A stretch of DNA of 64,000 bases from assembly GCA_950106755.1 (NCBI GenBank), contig OX467087.1:11970047-12034046 (forward strand), written 5' to 3'. This DNA is from Climacium dendroides. Lineage: Eukaryota; Streptophyta; Bryopsida; Hypnales; Climaciaceae. The notes under the pieces were generated by a model. It did not search any database. It was given only the letters and a program-made list of their open reading frames with translations, and was not told where the DNA came from. Below, in pieces: positions 45,991 through 57,443 of this stretch; positions within the stretch are counted from its first letter, which is position 1; each line of letters opens with the position of its first letter. Position numbers and translations under genes: made by a program.

Positions 45991-46263
45991 TTTTAAAATT
46001 ATATTTTTAGATCTTAGAAATCTGGGCAACCAAAAAACATTTTAGATAAACTGAAAAAATAAATTTTTGGTAGAAATAAATAATTTTATTAGAAAATAAT
46101 TTTAAAATTAAAAAAAAATTAAGATTTTTTTTTTCTATATTTGATCAAAACAATGGATAGATCAACAAATTTGAGTGTAATTTTGACCAGTAAAACACGA
46201 CCAAAAAAATTAGATGTAAACAACAATTTCCGGTTGTTTTGGTTGCCAATTTTTCTACTAGTG

Positions 46264-47215
46264 GTTGCCCCGCCCGTAGGTGCTCTTTGAGGGAAAAAAT
46301 TGTTTGTTGAAGGAGATTGACCTTTTCCACCTCCAATAGTCATCCTACTAGCAATCACCCCTTTTGTGGTTATTGTTAAGAAGAATAATAATGACCTATT
46401 TGGAAATTTCCCTTTTAGTATAATAATTTTTTTCTAAGGAAAATGGTCAAGTAGGAAATCTATGCTAATAGTTTCAATCTCAAAAACAAATAACACAATT
46501 TCAATTGGCACACAATGCAATTTCATGCACACATTCACCAAAACTAATTAGGCTTAAATTTTATATCATATTAATCCAATTGGTGAGCATATCATCAATT
46601 ATAATTTTCATAGTTTGCAAAATCAATAGTTTTGCTCCTCAAAGCATCTCATGCAACTAGCAACCTAGCACACAACATTCTCATTTCTTTCATCTCAAAC
46701 TAACACCATCTCATGACTCAAAAAAAAAAACCTAGCCGATTTGGGTTGAAACACACATTGGACTCCTCACAATGGATGAAAAACAACGACTTGGAAGACA
46801 ACTAAATACCTCTCATTCCCCATTGTTCCAACTTCCCACTTCTAAATAGGAAACCACAACTCTTTACATCCCATTCCATGTGACAATCCTAACTTGGTAA
46901 CTTGACTACTTTTCACCAAATATAAGTTCAATTAGGCTAACAATAACACCAAATTAACTTTCCTATTTACATCTGATAGGCTATAAGATTAGAACTATTA
47001 CTTCAAAATTAGAAATGCACATTGCAAAAAATTCCCAATAAATTGCATTCATTCTATAGAAACTCCATCTACATGCATCTCTTTAAAGAGAAAACTTTTT
47101 ATTCAAGCACATTGGACTTTTTCTCTTTTGGTAGTTGCCTTCTTCAAGTCACCCCTCTTGCACAAGTCTTTTGAAGATGACAAAATTCTTTTAAAGGAGT
47201 GAAGGACCGATCCTC
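46264..47215 (+). repeat. Degenerate array of about 80-bp units, right part
   Basis: The unit continues directly after the CACTA element (TAGGTGCTCTTTGAGGG, TTGTTTGTTGAAGGAGATTG). It reappears near 47073 (ACATGCATCTCTTTAAAGAG) and 47160. Between about 46380 and 47040 the text is unrelated AT-rich DNA with no gene seen. Confidence 0.55.
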
Positions 47216-48300
47216 TATAATAGTCAATCATGAATTATTTGTCATGTTGATTTTAAAAATAACCAAAAAAAGATGATGATCAATTGGAGGAAGAACATCT
47301 CCTATTATTTATTACTATTTTCAAAGATTCATTCTACTAATGTACAATTTGTTACATTGATTTAACCCTCTAATGCCATAGGAGCCATTTGAATGACAAT
47401 GACAATGAGGCAATCTTGGACAAAGATTAGAAGCATTTTTTTCATCCATGATTTTTTTTTAACTTTCATGGTGAGTTATGAAAAGTATGCAATTGAGTTT
47501 GTAGTCTTGCCAATTTTTGACTTCAAATAAATGAGAAGTTAGTAAGAAAATCAGATCACAAAATATGCTAATTTAGTGTATTTGGAAAAATTATTATTCC
47601 TTGCTCTAAATCCAAAATTTCTTGATAAAATTGATATTTTTTGAGCTTGGGTCCAACTAATGAAATGAAGGTCATCTAATCTAGTTTCTACTTCAATTTT
47701 AAGTTGAAAAATTTCTAAAAGTGAATATTTTATTGCAATATGAACTTTGGATGTATTTCTAATGTCTATTGAATTTTAATTATAGTATGATGATAGAAAT
47801 TGAATTTCCACTAGGATGTTCTTTACTATAATACGCACACATGGTGAGATTTTCAAATTTTTGAGATAATTTCTATTTGATATGATTTTTCTTCACTTTT
47901 TCTTCAAAAATTCTTACAAACATCAATTTCTCCAAAAGAATATAAATTATTTTGTATAGTAAAGAAGACATGTAATATCATCTCTAAAAAACAAAATTAA
48001 TTTTCTTTTTGTTAACATGTACTTGTTAAGTGGGAGCATACTAAGTGATGGAATTAATCTCCAACTTTGCTGTTACAAACCTAGTGTTTCAGGGTTAAGA
48101 AAAATAAATAATGGGTGGAAATTTAAATAATAGCTTTTCCTTTTAATTTTTGCAATTCTCCAAGGCTTCTCCTAGTTATGAATTACTTGTGATTTTGATT
48201 TAATAACAAAAAGATTAGATGGATATTTAAGCCTAAAATTGCCTATTTATTTTTTGCAATTCTTAAATAATCCTTGTAGTTTAGATTTTGCTTACCTTGC
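47190..48300 (-). repeat. Reverse-orientation fragments of the 110-120 bp satellite
   Basis: CATGAATTATTTGTCATGTT and TACAATTTGTTACATTGATT (47.2-47.35 kb), and TTTGCAATTCTCCAAGGCTT and ATGAATTACTTGTGATTTTG (48.1-48.3 kb), are reverse complements of phrases in the 38.7-41.8 kb array. Confidence 0.5.
47363..48096. mobile_element. Possible diverged TTAACCC-ended element (734 bp)
   Basis: TTAACCCTCTAATG at the left and TGTTTCAGGGTTAA at the right are partly inverted. The right part resembles 20080-20230 (GAAGACATGTAATATCATCT, CATGTACTTG). The ends are weak, so both boundaries and membership are uncertain. No coding capacity. Confidence 0.35.
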
Positions 48301-49367
48301 AAATATCCAAGACTATAATATAGGGTTCAAAATTTAGTAAATGGTCAAATAGTTTAATGTATTGTAGCTAAAGTCACTTGTATTTTAGAATTAAATGGGA
48401 TATATAAAAATAGCATACAATTTTACAATGGATATCTTTATTCTATGTTCACTTTTATTTCCAACAGTATAATTTTGTTGATAGTTCATTATCAATGCTA
48501 TAGATGCATGAATGTTGTCCTAGTCCTACCTAGTAAGTGGAGCATTTATCAACAATTTGTCAAAGATAAAATGCAACTTATCATGCACATGCACTATCCA
48601 ACATAATCAAAGTGTGAAAATAATGATATATATATATAATAAAGAGCTTGTGAAATTTTGCAATTTTAATAATTTGCTATGTGTAGTATAGAAGGAAGCT
48701 AATTAGTAAGCTAAGTTCATATTAAAGGAAGAATGCAATCTAAGTGATGAAATAAAAGGATGGAAATGAAGCAATTTGCCTTCACATGCCATTTGAAGTT
48801 GAATAGTTGTCTTTACTTTTGATAGCTTATAAACTTATTGGCAATTTGGTTGTAAGTCTTTATTTCCACTCTAAGTGCTAAGTTGGTTGAGTTGCTTTAT
48901 CATTTGGGGGAGTACGTTTAATAATTGGCAAATTGTATTTGGAGTTGTGGATAATCTAGAGATTGGATTAGTAAGGTGTATGTACTGAGACAAATTGTTT
49001 CTTTTTAAGGTTATTGGATGTTTGTATGTTATGCACTAGAAATTAATCATTTTGCTAAGTTAGACCATTTGATATTTCAATAAATTTGTAATAGGACTTC
49101 TTCTATTTATTGTATAGATTTTGGTTTACGTGTTAATGTGAATGACAATTTGTGTGTGAGATAATTTTGTCATTGAGTTAAATTGAATTATGAGAGGTTA
49201 AGGCTTACGTAAAGTTTGAACAATTAGAGAAATTGGAGTAGAGTTGATGGGCACTAGGAAATGCAATGTGGGTTTGGTCTCTGTGGAATTACAAATGGTC
49301 TAGTATGATGATAAATTGAGAAGAAAAATTATAGTTGGATAAAATGTGTTTAAGTAATGTGATCTTG
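48301..49367. other. AT-rich intergenic region, no gene seen
   Basis: No recognisable exon, RNA gene or repeat apart from a short (TA)n run near 48632-48646. Confidence 0.5.
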
Positions 49368-49719
49368 CATTACAACAATGGCAGTGTTTTATGACTGAGG
49401 ATGACTAGCGACTGCTTGTAGTCATATTTTTGAAGGTAAAAAGAATATGACTGCAAATATGACTGGGAGTCATATTTTAGCCTTATACATTATGGTCATA
49501 TAGTATATGGCTATTGGGAACATCAAATTACTTCATAGAGAACCGTAGAAAACATATTTAGGAAGCGTCTAGTCATATTTTCTATTCATAGTTTTTCTTT
49601 AGTCATATTTTGCAATCGCATCTCCATGGTAGTAAGATTTTTTCTTTTAGGGCAGCCCAAAAACAATTTGGATAGGAGATATGTTTAGAAAGTACTGTAG
49701 ACACATTTTTATTTTTGTT

Positions 49720-52260
49720 TTTGTTATCTTTCAAAGTAAAAGACTAATGGTCCAGCGAGTTAGCTTTAAAAGCTGTTTTGAATAAAAACTAAGTCAAATA
49801 GACATGGTAATGTGGAAAGGACCATTATACAGCCGGAAGTGTAGAAGGAAACAGTTAAGACTAATAGACAGGCCGTAACCGCAGATTGGTTAAGGGCCAA
49901 GAACTATAAGACTAATTGTCAGGAGCATTTTGCTCTCTCTCTCTCTCGAGCGTTTGCAGTGATTGCTGCCTTGTCTATTGTACTTGTGCATTCCTTCAAT
50001 AATATAGTCTATTCGTCTTATTTTCTTTGTTGTCTAATTGTCGATTAGCTAGGGATTGGCTTCGGCATTTTGTTGTTTTATTTGGAGCAATTGCTAGTGA
50101 TTGGCTTTGTCTCCTTGTTCTTTTGTTTCTTTTGAGTCTGATTAATTGTCGTGAGCTGTTATCTTGTCAAATTGTCTTTGTGTTTGTGAGTGCAGTAAGT
50201 CATTAGTGAAGGAGACAAGTAGACAGTTAGCGAGTATTGAACTTGTCCAATTGTCTCTGAGGTTGTCCGTGAGAAGTGGTGAAATCAGAGAGGAAGTTGA
50301 AATTGTCAAGTCAGTGAGTGTAGTTGTTCTTGTTTATTTTGTTTAAGTGTTATGCAGTGTGTGTGTAATGTCAAGTTGTCTTTGTTATTTTGATGCAGAG
50401 GGTATTTGCTTATGTGTATGTCAAATAGACGTTTAAGCCAGTGATTGGCGTCGAGTTAAGAGAGCATGACAATTAGCCAAGGAGTGGCGTTGTCCATTAT
50501 TTAAATTGTCCATTATTTAAATAGTCTATTAGCCTTGCTGTGAGAGCATTGTTAAAGTTTAATTGTTAAAGCTGTGAGAGTTTATTTGATGAAGGATGCT
50601 TATACTTGAATCAATTAGCTAGTGTGTGCTGATTGTGTATGAAACCAGTGATTGGTTATATATGTTCTAATTGTTGTCTACTTGTCTATGAAGGAGAGTA
50701 GTCGGGAGAGCCAGTGATTGGCAATATTAAAAATTAAAAATTAAATCAAATAGTCATGTCAAATGGTAAGCCTGGGTAAGGCCGAGTGTGTTAATTGTGA
50801 AGTCAATTAGACAGTTTAAAAGAGAGCAGTAGAAGACGAATAGCCTTTGAAAGTTTATAATTAAAATTAACCAACCAGTGAGTGGTTGGTGAGATGTCAA
50901 ATTGACAGTTTATGTAGGCGGATGGAGCCTAAGTTATCAGCTGTGTATGAGCTGATTTTGTGAGGACAAATAGATAGTGAATCTCGAGAGGAATTAGCCA
51001 GGGATTGGCGTGTGATTCTTTAAAATTGTCAAGTTTAGTAGTCCAGTGGATGTAACTGAGATTAAGTTTGAGAGGAACTGATTGTTTAATTGTCTGGTTC
51101 GTGATTACAGTGAACGATTTCCCGTCGTAGGTCCAGGCAGTTAGCGAAATAAAAGTCCAATTGTCTTTGAAAGAAGGTGTAATCGATGTCGTTGTAGTCC
51201 AATTGTCTTCATTGCTAAGAAGAGAATTAAGTTGGAGATTAGTAAGACAGTCATTGACAAATTGATATATGTTTTAACCCGTGGTGATGTTGTTATCAAA
51301 AATGGACAAATTGACCTACAGAGAAGGAGTATTATGTTGGTGAAATACAAGACAATTAATCTGTCCTTGTTGTTTTCTTGGTTGTTGGTTGTTGAGATGT
51401 CAAGTAGTCAAATTGAGATATTAGCAAAGTTATAGAACATTTGTATAAATTGTGAGTGGTTATGTGTCATTAGAGCAGGAAGACCAATTGACTGATAGGT
51501 TGATAGGAGCCTTTGTGCTTGACCATTTGACCTTACTGATGACAAGCAGTAGAAATGTATAGAAACATAGAAGATACAGAATTATTAGCAAGTTCTATTT
51601 AGTTGTGATACAAAGATATAAGCTGTTGAGCATGATAAATTGACTTGCTAAAGCGGATGGAGTTGGAACGGGAGAAAGCTACAAGATAAGTCTAATTGTC
51701 TGGAGTGAACTACATATAAGCTTTCTTACCTTTGCATACTCTGCATACTGGGACCAATTGACAATTACAGACTTGTGATTTTGCATTTTGCATAAGTAGT
51801 AATTAGCGGTAGCTAAGTAGCTTATTGGACCAATTGACCAACTGTCCAATAATTTAATTGAGGAATAATTAAAGAAGATGGCATATCTATATATTATATG
51901 TGGCTATTTGATTAGGTCGATAGAATGCATTACAGGGCATGAGACTATTTGACCCACCCCGACTATTTGACATTAGCACACTAGAATAAGACTGTACAGC
52001 ATATCATGGAGTCTGCATTCATTGGGTTTTGGGACAGAATACTAGTATTGGCTAATGTACCCCTTTCACATTCACATTCACATTTAATTTAATTTAATCT
52101 TTAGAATACTAAATTGAGAGAATTCCTACAAGGAAAGTGACCTTAGAAACAATACGATAGACTATTTGGTCATTCCCAAACGAAAGAACTACCCTTAGGG
52201 AATTCCTTGGGTTTTTGATCCAAGCCAATTCCTACGTTACAAGTACCTAGTCATATTTTT
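49720..52260 (+). repeat. Block rich in ATTGTC and CCAGTGATTGG motifs
   Basis: Two short motifs recur at irregular spacing. One is (C/T)AATTGTC (for example near 49915, 50035, 50170, 50257, 50307, 50506), often with GACAATT or GACTATTTG in the later part. The other is CCAG(T/G)GATTGGC (near 50048, 50092, 50436, 50475, 50645, 50712, 50874, 50995). The start holds a CTCTCTCTCTCTC tract (49934-49948) and TTCAATAATATAGTC, as in a promoter or LTR leader. There is no recognisable protein; frames such as 50164-50346 are short. Confidence 0.55.
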
Positions 52261-52320
52261 CCTCAGTCGTATTTTGTAGTCATATTTTTTTAAAGTCACT
52301 TTTTGGTAGTTGCCACTAAT

Positions 52321-52410
52321 TTAGGGTTTTGAAATCCTAGCCGCCACAAAATAAGGTTTTGAAACCCTAGCTGCCACTAAATTAGGGTTTTGAAACCCTA
52401 GCCACTACTT
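52321..52410. repeat. 31-bp tandem repeat of small hairpins, three copies
   Basis: AGGGTTTTGAAACCCTAGC and close variants recur at about 52321, 52352 and 52383. Each can fold on itself (AGGGTTT pairing with AAACCCT), and they are separated by CGCCAC(A/T)AAA-like spacers. Confidence 0.8.
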
Positions 52411-52429
52411 TTTGTAGCCACTCTTCTTT

Positions 52430-53235
52430 CTGTCCTTTCTTCTTTCTTTTTTGTTCATTCTTTTTTGTTCTTTCTTCTTTGTTTTTGTTGCTTCTTAAGT
52501 TTTGTTTCTTGTTGCTTCTTAGGTTTTTCTTTTTCTTGCTTCTTTTTACTTCTTTTTGCTTCTTAGGTTTTGCTTCTTTTTCCTATTTAGATTTTGCTTC
52601 TTCTTCATTCTTTTTTGTTCCTTCTTTTTTGTTTTTGTTGCTTCTTAAGTTTTCCTTTTTCTTGCTTCTTCTTAGATCTTCTTCTTACTTACCTTTTGCT
52701 TCTTCTTCTTTCTTAGGTTTGGCTTCTTCTTGTCTTTTAACTTTTATTTCTTTTTCCATTTTAAATTCTGCTTCTTTTTCCTTCTTAGTTTTGTTTCTTC
52801 TTGCTTCTTAAGTTTGCTTCTTAAGTTTGGCTTCTTCTTCCCTCTTAGATTTCTCTTTTTTTTCCTTCTTAAGTTTTACTTTTTCTTCCTTCTTAGATTT
52901 CGCTTTTTCTTTTTTCTTAAGTTTTGCTCCTTCTTCCTTCTTAGATTTCGCTTTTTCTTTTTTCTTAAGTTTTGCTCCTTCTTCCTTCTTAGATTTTGCT
53001 TCTTCTTCCTTCTTAGATTTTGCTTTTTCTTTTTTCTTAAGTTTTGCTCCTTCTTCCTTCTTAGATTTTGCTTCTTCTTGCCTCCTAACTTTTGCTTCTT
53101 CCATCTTAGGTTTTACTTCTTCTTCCATCTCAGATTTTGCTTCTTCTTGCCTCCTAACTTTTGCTTCTTCTTCCATCTTAGGTTTTACTTCTTCTTCCTT
53201 CTTAGGTTTTGCTTCTTCTTGCCTCCTAGTCATAT
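52430..53235. repeat. Pyrimidine-rich array with a 24-bp unit
   Basis: The plus strand is almost pure C/T, with TTTTGCTTCTTCTTCCTTCT and variants repeated. From 52808 to 53233 the minus strand reads as repeated Lys/Glu-rich words (EEAKSKKEEGAKLKKK), and the plus strand is open in two frames. Open frames in such DNA are expected without selection, so I call it a repeat and not a gene. Confidence 0.75.
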
Positions 53236-53479
53236 TTTACAGTCATATTTTGCAATCATGATGTCACTTAGTTTTTGCTTCTTTTTTTTTTGTTACTTTT
53301 TGCTTCTTAGTCCCTCTATCATCATCATTTTTTTATTATTATTTATAATTTTTGAATATATAATGATTATAACTTTTTTTTATCTTAAACATGTCTACAT
53401 ATTTTATAGTGCTTTAAATCTTTGAAGTTTGAATTATATTGTTCACTTATTGAAAACTAACCTTCTTGTTTATACATGT

Positions 53480-53790
53480 AGGCATTGGTGATTGAAATGA
53501 AATTATTGAAGGCTACTTGCAATACAAAAAGGTAACATCTTTATATTATTGTTGGAATATAGGTTCTACAAATATGTGGAAATATACATATATAAAGAGT
53601 CATTGTGATATATTTTATGTTAGTAACAAATAAGTGTTATTCAAAAAAATCACATTTTTTCTTGTATTTGACTTTCTAATGCGATTAATATTTGTCCATT
53701 TAAGAAATCATATGTGTTCATTTTTAATCAAATGGATTCTCTTACTTAACTACTAAATTATGTTGATGTATGACTACACATAATCGTTTT
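53480..53790. other. AT-rich spacer inside the CACTA-like element
   Basis: It lies between the pyrimidine array and the hairpin array. No gene, RNA or repeat is recognised. Confidence 0.4.
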
Positions 53791-54260
53791 ACAAATTATC
53801 AAAAAATATGATTGAAAAAAATTGTTTTACACATCATTCAAAAATATGACCAGGAAAAGTCGTATTTCACGTTACTAAAAAATATGACTCACCGTAGTCA
53901 TATTTCTCATCAATCAAACATATGATTCATCGTAGTCATATTCCATGTCATTAAAAAATATGACTCACCACAGTCACATTCTACATGAACAAAAAATATG
54001 ACTCACTGTAGTCATATTTCATGTAATAAAAAAATATGACTTACCGCAGTTATATTCCACATCATTGCAAAATTTTACTCATTGCGGTCATATTCCACAT
54101 CACTACAAAATATGGCTTTGTAGTCATATTCCACATCATTGCAAAATATGACTCATTACAATCATATTTCACATCATTGCAAAATTTGACTGACTACAGT
54201 CATATTCCATGTCATCAAAAAATATGACTCACCATAATCATATTTCACGTCAGATTTTTT
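53790..54260. repeat. Subterminal hairpin array, about 37-bp unit, about twelve copies
   Basis: Each unit is AAAATATGACTCACCGCAGT-CATATTCCACATCATT or a variant. TATGACT and AGTCATA pair around a 6-base loop. The same words occur at the opposite end (49440-49620) of the enclosing element, which fits transposase-binding subterminal repeats. The plus frame at 54036-54227 is a product of the repeat. Confidence 0.8.
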
Positions 54261-54539
54261 TATTTGCCTAGGCAACCCAAGAAAAAGTCAAGACCCCCCT
54301 ATGATAGTCAAAGTATACGTCATGTTGGCATACTATGGCTAAATATGGGTATTTATACCCTTCAATTCATATGACTGCAAATATGACTGATGTCTGAAGC
54401 GACTGCTTCTAAACCATTAGAGTCAGTCATATTCCAAGTCATCTACAGTGATTTCTACGTGAATCATATTTTTTGATTTTACGACTCACTGCAATCATAT
54501 TTTGCAATCATAAAATACTGCTTTTGTTGTAGTGAAAGC

Positions 54540-55650
54540 ACTTTAGAAACGGGTTACAAATGACTTGATTATTAAATTATCGAAAAGTAAAGGATATGAT
54601 TCAGTTATGGTAGTTATGGACAAAAATGCAAAGTTGGCACATTTTATTTTTACAAATGAGACAATTGACTTCAACAAAACAACCACATTATATCTTCATT
54701 ATATATGGAAGCATCATGGAACAATTAACAAAATAATATTTGATTGTGGCTCTTTTTTTGTCTCAAAATTTATGAAACAATTATGTGAACTTCTATGCAT
54801 TCATCCTTTTCCAACAATGTTTTTCCATCCCCAGTCAAATGGTTAGACAAAATGGGTCAACCAAGAGTTGGAACAATTTTTACATATGTTTATTATAAGA
54901 CAACAAGACAACTAGGTGGATCTTCTTTCTCTACCGAAATTCACATATAACAACTCAATTCATTCTGCAACATGATTTTCACCATTTTATGCTACATATA
55001 GGTACCATCTTTCATTATTATTTACAATACCAACAACTTTGACCATCCCAACAACTGAGGATAGAATTCAATACCTACAAGAAATTCACAATTAAGTCAA
55101 AACAATGATCAAGATCATTGGCGAACATGCAAAACAAAACTATGATTGAGGAATGCAACTACAACCGGACTTAAAAATTGGCAACAAAGTACTTCTTCAT
55201 CATGACAATATTGGTACAATAATGCCATCACAAAAATTGGCCTCTAAGTTCCTAGGTCCATTTTCAATTATATCTAAACTATTGAACGTGGTGTATAGCC
55301 TTAAATTACCACAAACACTCCACATCCATAACATTTTTCACATTTATCTCTTCGAGAGATATCACTAAGACACAATCACAGGTTGATGTAAAAAACCTCC
55401 TCTACCAATTGTTATTCCCAAAGGAGATATCGAATGGGAAGTCCATGAAGTTTTAGATTCCCAACTATTTAGCCTTGGAAAAAACTCCAATATTTTATTT
55501 TATGGGAAGGTTATAGACCAGAAGAAAATTCTTTGGAATCAGTTGGAAATGTGGTAAATAGTCCTAATGTGGTCAAAGGATTCCATTGCCTCCAATCCAA
55601 CGCGCTAGGACCAAACACCCAACAAAATCGACCTTACAAATATAAGGGGT
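54540..55650 (+). pseudogene. Ty3/gypsy integrase fragment, degenerate
   Basis: Integrase core text is readable: DLIIKLSKSKGYDSVMVVMD, KLAHFIFTNETIDF, FDCGSFFVSKFMKQLCELL and FFHPQSNG. Further along are the C-terminal domain (LKIGNKVLLHHDN, SKFLGPFSIISKLLNVVYS) and chromodomain-like text (EWEVHEVLDS, ILFYGKVI). Several stops and frame changes interrupt it (for example after PQSNG at 54843). The upstream boundary falls at the end of the CACTA-like element. An LTR follows. Confidence 0.85.
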
Positions 55651-55658
55651 GGAGGTAA

Positions 55659-55951
55659 TGTTATGACTTTATTGTAATAGTTGGACTAATTAACAACTAT
55701 AAGGAAGGAGGAAGGAGAATAAATGGTTAGCATCAAGGCAATTATTAAGGTGCCTTGTACCTTTAAAGACCTTGGGAGGGGTTTGGTTTCTCACACAACC
55801 TCTTGTCTTCTTCTCGAATGCTCAAAGTACGGATTGGGAGCATTAGCAAGCCTCATTGAAGTCGTGATCCTCGAACCTTGACATTTATAGATTCAATCAA
55901 CGTAGTAATACAAATTGTGATTGGCATTAGCAATTTGAGTAACTTCTATGT
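55659..55951 (+). mobile_element. 3' LTR of the gypsy fragment
   Basis: A purine-rich tract (AAGGGGTGGAGG) precedes TGTTATGACTTTATTGTAAT, the expected arrangement of polypurine tract and LTR start. The segment contains CTTGGGAGGGGTTTGG and ends about GTAGTGTCACA. No matching 5' LTR is seen, so the right end is approximate. Confidence 0.5.
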
Positions 55952-56746
55952 AGTGTCACATGGGTGGATACAATAAATAAAGTGTAAGTAGTATTTGAAA
56001 TTAAAAATTATAATAAAACTAACAAGTCTTTAGTTTATTGAGTTGACAACTAGACAATTTGTAGTTGTCTTTTTATAAAGATTGATATTAATTTTAAAGC
56101 AAGGTTGAATAGACAAATTGTCTAGTTGTTAAGCAATGTTGTGGGTCACTTGAGTTCATATTATAAGCTTTTGCTTAAATAGCTACATACTGATACTACT
56201 AAGTTAGATCAATAGTTGTTATGTAATTGTCATCCATGCACACAATTGCACTACCAATAACTTCAATCAATAACTCTTGTAATAACTTGTATCCCTTAAA
56301 GATCCCACTCCAAACTATTACATATCTAGGCTATTAGGTCAATTTGATTTGCACACTTAGTTCTGTATTTAAAATCTTACACAAGCTATCAACTAACTTT
56401 TAGTTCCTCTTCTAATTCACAGATCCTCTCCAACCAATTCCTATACATTTTTCAAACAAACTATTGAGATTCTCTAATCTATTCAGCCCATAAATAATCT
56501 CACCTACAAATTGCCCCAACATTTCTAAGCTATAGCTTCTACATAAAGACTTGACAATTTGTCACTCAATAACAATTACACATCACAATTTATACTTCTA
56601 GAAGCAAGATAACCAACACTAGTGCACAACCACATAATCAATAACCAAATTCCAAGGACAATTAGACAACAAAACATGGGTACAAATTATCTTCGCATAT
56701 CCAATTACAAAGTTAGCCCGACAATTTGTTTGAAAACTAACTCATT

Positions 56747-56885
56747 CACTACAAGAATAGTGTTCAAGTTAATACATCCAAATTGACTAAAATGTCCGAA
56801 ATGAAAAGAAATTGACAAGAAAACGTCTAGAATGACAAAAAAATTGATAGAAAGATGTCCAAATTGACAATGTTCCCTTGTAGTG
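56747..56885. mobile_element. 139-bp mini-CACTA with perfect ATT target duplication
   Basis: CACTACAAG starts the element and CTTGTAGTG ends it, with ATT on each side (56744-56746, 56886-56888). Inside are AAATTGACTAAAATGTCCGA and GATGTCCAAATTGACAATGT, so its subterminal words match those of the surrounding block. Non-coding. Confidence 0.85.
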
Positions 56886-57016
56886 ATTCTTTCTTCTAAT
56901 CTCCTCGCACTTCCAAATGTATAATTCGATCAATTGTTATACCACATCAATTAGTCGTAATCAAATATTTCAATAGAATTTAATCATCCAATTCTCATCA
57001 ATTCATAGTTGAATTT

Positions 57017-57020
<4 letters not shown>

Positions 57021-57049
<29 letters not shown>
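57021..57049. repeat. (TA)n microsatellite
   Basis: An uninterrupted run of TA of about 29 bases. Confidence 0.9.
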
Positions 57050-57050
<1 letters not shown>

Positions 57051-57330
57051 CACCACATAGACAGTTTGTTTAATCTTTTAGGTAATCACATCCACATCTT
57101 GTCAAAAAATATTAACAAAGAAATTTCTATTTTTCAATTACTCACAGCTTGGTAATTATTGAACAATCTATCAATTTTCCAATACTTAGAAACATTTAAG
57201 CATAATAATAATAAATATTTGTACTTTCACACATTTACTCTACATTTCTACTAAACGATAGTGTTATTCATATCTACAATTTGGCAAGTCATCACTCAAG
57301 CATGAAATTTATTCAAATGTTCTACAGATA

Positions 57331-57443
57331 CTACTAGAAAATTTAGAAAATTCTATTGGTTTGATTCATTTTTCTATTGATTTCTATCCAAATCAATAGA
57401 GAAATTGAACCAAATCAATAGAAAAATTGAATTTTCTAGTAGT
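57331..57443. mobile_element. 113-bp foldback MITE, TA flanks
   Basis: CTACTAGAAAATT is inverted as AATTTTCTAGTAG. The arms continue with CTATTGGTTTGATTCA and TGAACCAAATCAATAG, then CTATTGATTT and AAATCAATAG, so the element is nearly one long hairpin. TA flanks both ends. Confidence 0.8.

Larger units (their letters stand above)
43096..46263. mobile_element. CACTA element, non-autonomous, 3168 bp, GTT target duplication
   Basis: CACTAGTAGAAAATCTCAAC at 43096 is inverted at 46263 as TTTTTCTACTAGTG. GTT stands on both sides (43093-43095 and 46264-46266), the 3-bp duplication expected for CACTA (EnSpm) elements. Joining the flanks restores the pattern of the 80-bp array (CATGGTT with GCCCCGCCCGTAGGTGC). 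No transposase is recognised. The body holds the MITE at 43635-44545, a 10-bp repeat at 43256-43535 and a SINE-like segment at 45860-45990. Confidence 0.85.
49368..54534. mobile_element. Large element with CACTA-like ends (5167 bp)
   Basis: CATTACAACAATGGCAGTGT at 49368 and the inverted AATACTGCTTTTGTTGTAGTG at 54534 match in about 20 of 26 positions. Both are followed inward by TTTTATGA(C/T)TG and by many AGTCATAT subterminal words, the organisation of CACTA (EnSpm) ends. The left end reads CATTA, a C-to-T change. The flanks (TTG, AAA) do not show a clear 3-bp duplication. No transposase is recognised, so the interior is non-autonomous or replaced. Confidence 0.6.

Noticed and set aside
49200..49367. 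Left flank of the CACTA-like element as the other half of the gypsy integrase at 54.5 kb
   Set aside because: No integrase zinc-binding or protease/RT text can be read there, so the gypsy gene was not simply split by this element.
52321..52410. AGGGTTT / AAACCCT words resembling plant telomere repeats
   Set aside because: They occur once per 31-bp unit and not in head-to-tail telomere arrays.
52730..53425. Long open frames (231 codons plus, 141 codons minus) with repeated Phe/Leu/Ser or Lys/Glu words
   Set aside because: They arise from a nearly pure pyrimidine 24-bp repeat that lacks stop codons in several frames; no start context, intron or conserved domain.
53790..54260. Regularly spaced repeats that might suggest a CRISPR array
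   Set aside because: Spacers are themselves repeated, units diverge, the host is a plant, and the words match the ends of the enclosing transposon.
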